Source of the DNA: Clostridiales bacterium
GTDB taxonomy: Bacteria; Bacillota; Clostridia; Peptostreptococcales; Natronincolaceae
Length of the DNA stretch: 7,689 nt
Assembly: GCA_012800145.1 (NCBI GenBank)
Contig: JAAZJW010000266.1
Location: 1-7,689, forward strand
Reading direction: 5' to 3'
Shown here: positions 6,086 through 7,689 of the stretch, piece by piece
Numbering within the stretch: position 1 is the first letter of the stretch
How the letters are laid out: each line of letters opens with the position of its first letter
The notes under the pieces: generated by a model
The model's database searches: none
Told to the model about the DNA's origin: nothing
Seen by the model: only the letters and a program-made list of their open reading frames with translations
Made by a program: the position numbers and the translations under genes

Positions 6086-6592
6086 ATGGAATATTTGCCG
6101 TATTTGTTATATTTTATTCAGTCCTGGCTAATATTTGTTGTTCCTTTGAAGTTCATGCGTTACAAAACAACTACAGGACAAAGGGCCATGTTTACAGTAG
6201 TTTATGTTGTGGCTTCAATCCTCGCAAGGAGGGTATATGATTTTTTAGAGCTACCCTTCGGTACACACACCTTTGTATTGCTCATTTTTTGTGTAATCCT
6301 GTTCAAGATTATAGCAAAGGATCTTAGCTGGCAAAAATCAATATATGCATCCCTGATTACTTTTATTATTTTGTTGATCAATGATACATTTATAGTGTTA
6401 CCTATCATGAAACTATTCGGTTTTGCTATCGGCGGAATGGAAATGAACAGTATTTCCGGAGTCCTATTTATATGTATAATGCCAAGTTTACTTTTAATTC
6501 TGGCATATATTGCACTCGTTGTCAGGGATTTGATATTCAGTAAGAAGGGTTCAGATGATAGCACCGTGTTCGGACCGATTGGTGATAAATAA
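6086..6592 (+). CDS. Five-helix membrane protein, possible sensor half of split kinase
   Basis: 168 residues, not assigned to a named family. Likely membrane helices are at about 4-20, 34-50, 60-76, 85-108 and 124-146, with a short polar tail (151-168, ending VFGPIGDK). Features inside are PLKFMRYKT after helix 1, LPFGTH before helix 3 and LINDTF in helix 4. The general look is that of the N-terminal membrane sensor domain of Spo0B-type or AgrC-like kinases, here without the kinase. This is an impression from memory. An excellent site AAAGGAGG (6072-6079) lies 6 bases ahead of ATG. The kinase gene follows after 70 bases on the same strand, and both sit within the inverted repeats, so they probably form one operon and one receptor system. 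AgrB (peptide processing) was considered; the spacing of His61 and Cys69 and the lack of its basic segment argue against it. Confidence 0.85.
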   Translation: MEYLPYLLYFIQSWLIFVVPLKFMRYKTTTGQRAMFTVVYVVASILARRVYDFLELPFGTHTFVLLIFCVILFKIIAKDLSWQKSIYASLITFIILLINDTFIVLPIMKLFGFAIGGMEMNSISGVLFICIMPSLLLILAYIALVVRDLIFSKKGSDDSTVFGPIGDK

Positions 6593-6619
6593 AAAATCAG
6601 CCTAAATGTGATTATATAA

Positions 6620-6651
6620 CTACTAACTGTCAAACGAATTATATGTAGTAG
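6620..6651 (+). promoter_or_regulatory. Weak stem touching the kinase ribosome binding site
   Basis: CTACTA (6620-6625) can pair with TAGTAG (6646-6651) across a 20-base loop. The 3' arm overlaps the first two bases of the modest Shine-Dalgarno AGGTG (6650-6654). The stem is short and AT-rich, so any effect on kinase translation is speculative. Confidence 0.25.
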
Positions 6652-6662
6652 GTGAATAGATA

Positions 6663-7622
6663 ATGAAATCTAGAATACCAAAATTTAGTCAGGGAAATAA
6701 AAAAGAAGGTATAAAGGCCCTATTTTTAACACAAATATTTCTTATAATGACAGTTACGCTTTATTTATGTTTAATTAAATGGGGATTGATAGATAAGCGA
6801 TATTATGCTATCAGTGTAGATGCAATGTTGGTAACCCTGCTTTTGTTGAGTGGATTGATCGGAGTAGGTTCTATTTGTTTATTTAATGAAGTAGAAAACC
6901 TACTGGAAAAAGAAAAGGAACACGAAGTACAAAAATTTCAAATCATGCAAATGCAAGAATCCAATGACCTATTGAGGTCTCAAAAACATGACTTTTCGAA
7001 TAATCTGCAGGTATTATGGGGATTGTTGAGCCTGGGGAATATGGAAAAGGCAAAGGAATATCTGGATAAATATAGCGGAAGGCTGAACATAGACGAGAAG
7101 GAGTTAATAAAACTCAGCAGGATATCCTGTACACATTTGCATACCTTGTTGTTGAATAAAGCATACAAATGTAAAAACAGGGGGATTGAAATTAATTATT
7201 ACATACAGCCTTCCATTTCGTTGGAAGAGTTTAACCCGATTGACATAGTCGGTATACTGGGGAATTTGATGGACAACGCTATATATGAGGTTGAAAAATT
7301 GGGAGCAGGGCACGGTTCTATCACCGTAGACATTTACTGCAATGAAAAAGAATATGTTTTTCGGGTTAATAATAAGGGCACTGTGATACCCGAAGAAACA
7401 ATGGCCAAAATATTTGAAAAAGGGTTTACCACCAAGGGCGATGAAGGTGAAGGATTTGGGCTATATAATGTAAAAGGAATAGTGAAGAAATATAGTGGGA
7501 AAATATATGTAAAAAGCGATGTTTGTATGGGGACCAGTTTCAGTGTTCACCTACCTAGGGAAAGGGCTGGAAAAAATACTTTTTTGAAAAAAGTTATGAA
7601 TGGAATTCAAATGTTTTATTAG
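6663..7622 (+). CDS. Sensor histidine kinase, Spo0B-type dimerisation and GHKL ATPase
   Basis: Membrane histidine kinase of 319 residues, predicted to phosphorylate an unseen response regulator. Two membrane helices (about 19-39 and 53-73) are joined by a short loop, so there is almost no external sensor domain. A coiled linker (75-104) leads to a Spo0B/CitA/AgrC-like dimerisation helix pair with phosphoacceptor His109 in QKHDFSNNLQ (Asp110 and Asn114 also conserved). The ATPase domain (about 190-297) has the N-box GNLMDNAIYEV (Asn201, Asp204, Asn205), VNNKG in place of the classic DxG box (usual in this subfamily), FEKGFTTK and the glycine lid GEGFGLYNV. It appears catalytically intact. The start has a modest AGGTG site 8 bases ahead. 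No response regulator gene lies in the 67 bases left in the window, and the right inverted repeat starts 31 bases after the stop codon. The family is secure; the signal is unknown. Confidence 0.92.
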   Translation: MKSRIPKFSQGNKKEGIKALFLTQIFLIMTVTLYLCLIKWGLIDKRYYAISVDAMLVTLLLLSGLIGVGSICLFNEVENLLEKEKEHEVQKFQIMQMQESNDLLRSQKHDFSNNLQVLWGLLSLGNMEKAKEYLDKYSGRLNIDEKELIKLSRISCTHLHTLLLNKAYKCKNRGIEINYYIQPSISLEEFNPIDIVGILGNLMDNAIYEVEKLGAGHGSITVDIYCNEKEYVFRVNNKGTVIPEETMAKIFEKGFTTKGDEGEGFGLYNVKGIVKKYSGKIYVKSDVCMGTSFSVHLPRERAGKNTFLKKVMNGIQMFY

Positions 7623-7652
7623 AATTAAACAGCAATGTCGAATTGTTTGGAA

Positions 7653-7689
7653 TTTTATACACCTTTCAAGAACACTCCATCCTAAATAA
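7653..7689 (-). repeat. Right copy of inverted repeat, cut by window edge
   Basis: The reverse complement of this stretch matches 5900-5936 at 34 of 37 positions, with the outermost 26 bases (7664-7689) perfect. The match is still perfect at the last base of the window, so the true repeat may be longer. Between the kinase stop and this copy there is no convincing terminator. Confidence 0.9.

Noticed and set aside
6086..6592. AgrB-like peptide processing protein with His61 and Cys69 as catalytic pair
   Set aside because: The pair sits at the start of and inside a hydrophobic helix, spacing does not fit AgrB, the typical basic Gly-Gly-x-His segment is absent, and no signal peptide gene was found nearby.
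7626..7660. Possible terminator after the kinase gene (AAACA with TGTTT)
   Set aside because: The stem is only five A/T-rich pairs with a long loop and no proper T-run.

Overview
The window looks like a chromosomal stretch of a low-GC Gram-positive anaerobe, most likely a member of the Clostridia. The evidence is the AT-rich sequence, strong purine Shine-Dalgarno sites (AAGGAGG type), sigma-A-like promoters, a membrane-anchored HtrA of Bacillota type, a Spo0B-type histidine kinase and a clostridial REP-type palindrome. The genus cannot be fixed from the sequence.

Layout: (1) 1-57 holds a REP-like hairpin just ahead of 58-1341, an HtrA/DegP serine protease. (2) 1342-1609 is not empty. It holds a collapsed REP-associated (Y1/RAYT) transposase gene, of which only the ends survive, flanked by two palindromes in opposite orientation. 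One palindrome is a perfect 30-bp copy of the hairpin at 6-35. (3) 1610-2872 is a PLP-dependent O-acetylhomoserine sulfhydrylase-like enzyme (metY type). (4) A hairpin at 2894-2927 separates it from a convergent minus-strand gene, a cytosolic parvulin-type prolyl isomerase (2942-3691). That gene has a clear promoter, which also shows that the longer open frame is not the real start. (5) 3692-4043 is a divergent control region built around 19 uninterrupted 7-bp units with G-runs (3768-3900). (6) 4044-5777 is an ABC exporter half-transporter followed by a strong intrinsic terminator. (7) 5826-7689 holds a two-gene module: a five-helix membrane protein (6086-6592) and a short Spo0B-type histidine kinase (6663-7622). 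It is bracketed by a pair of inverted repeats (5900-5936 and 7653-7689), and the right one runs into the end of the window.

How the parts fit: protein quality control (HtrA, prolyl isomerase), sulfur amino acid synthesis and export are separate transcription units with no obvious common pathway. The most unusual part is the inverted-repeat-bounded signalling module. Its membrane sensor and kinase halves look split over two genes, and no response regulator or signal peptide gene is visible inside the repeats. It could be a mobile or invertible signalling cassette, but this is inference. The heptamer array and the transposase relic are the other two signals that ordinary annotation would miss.
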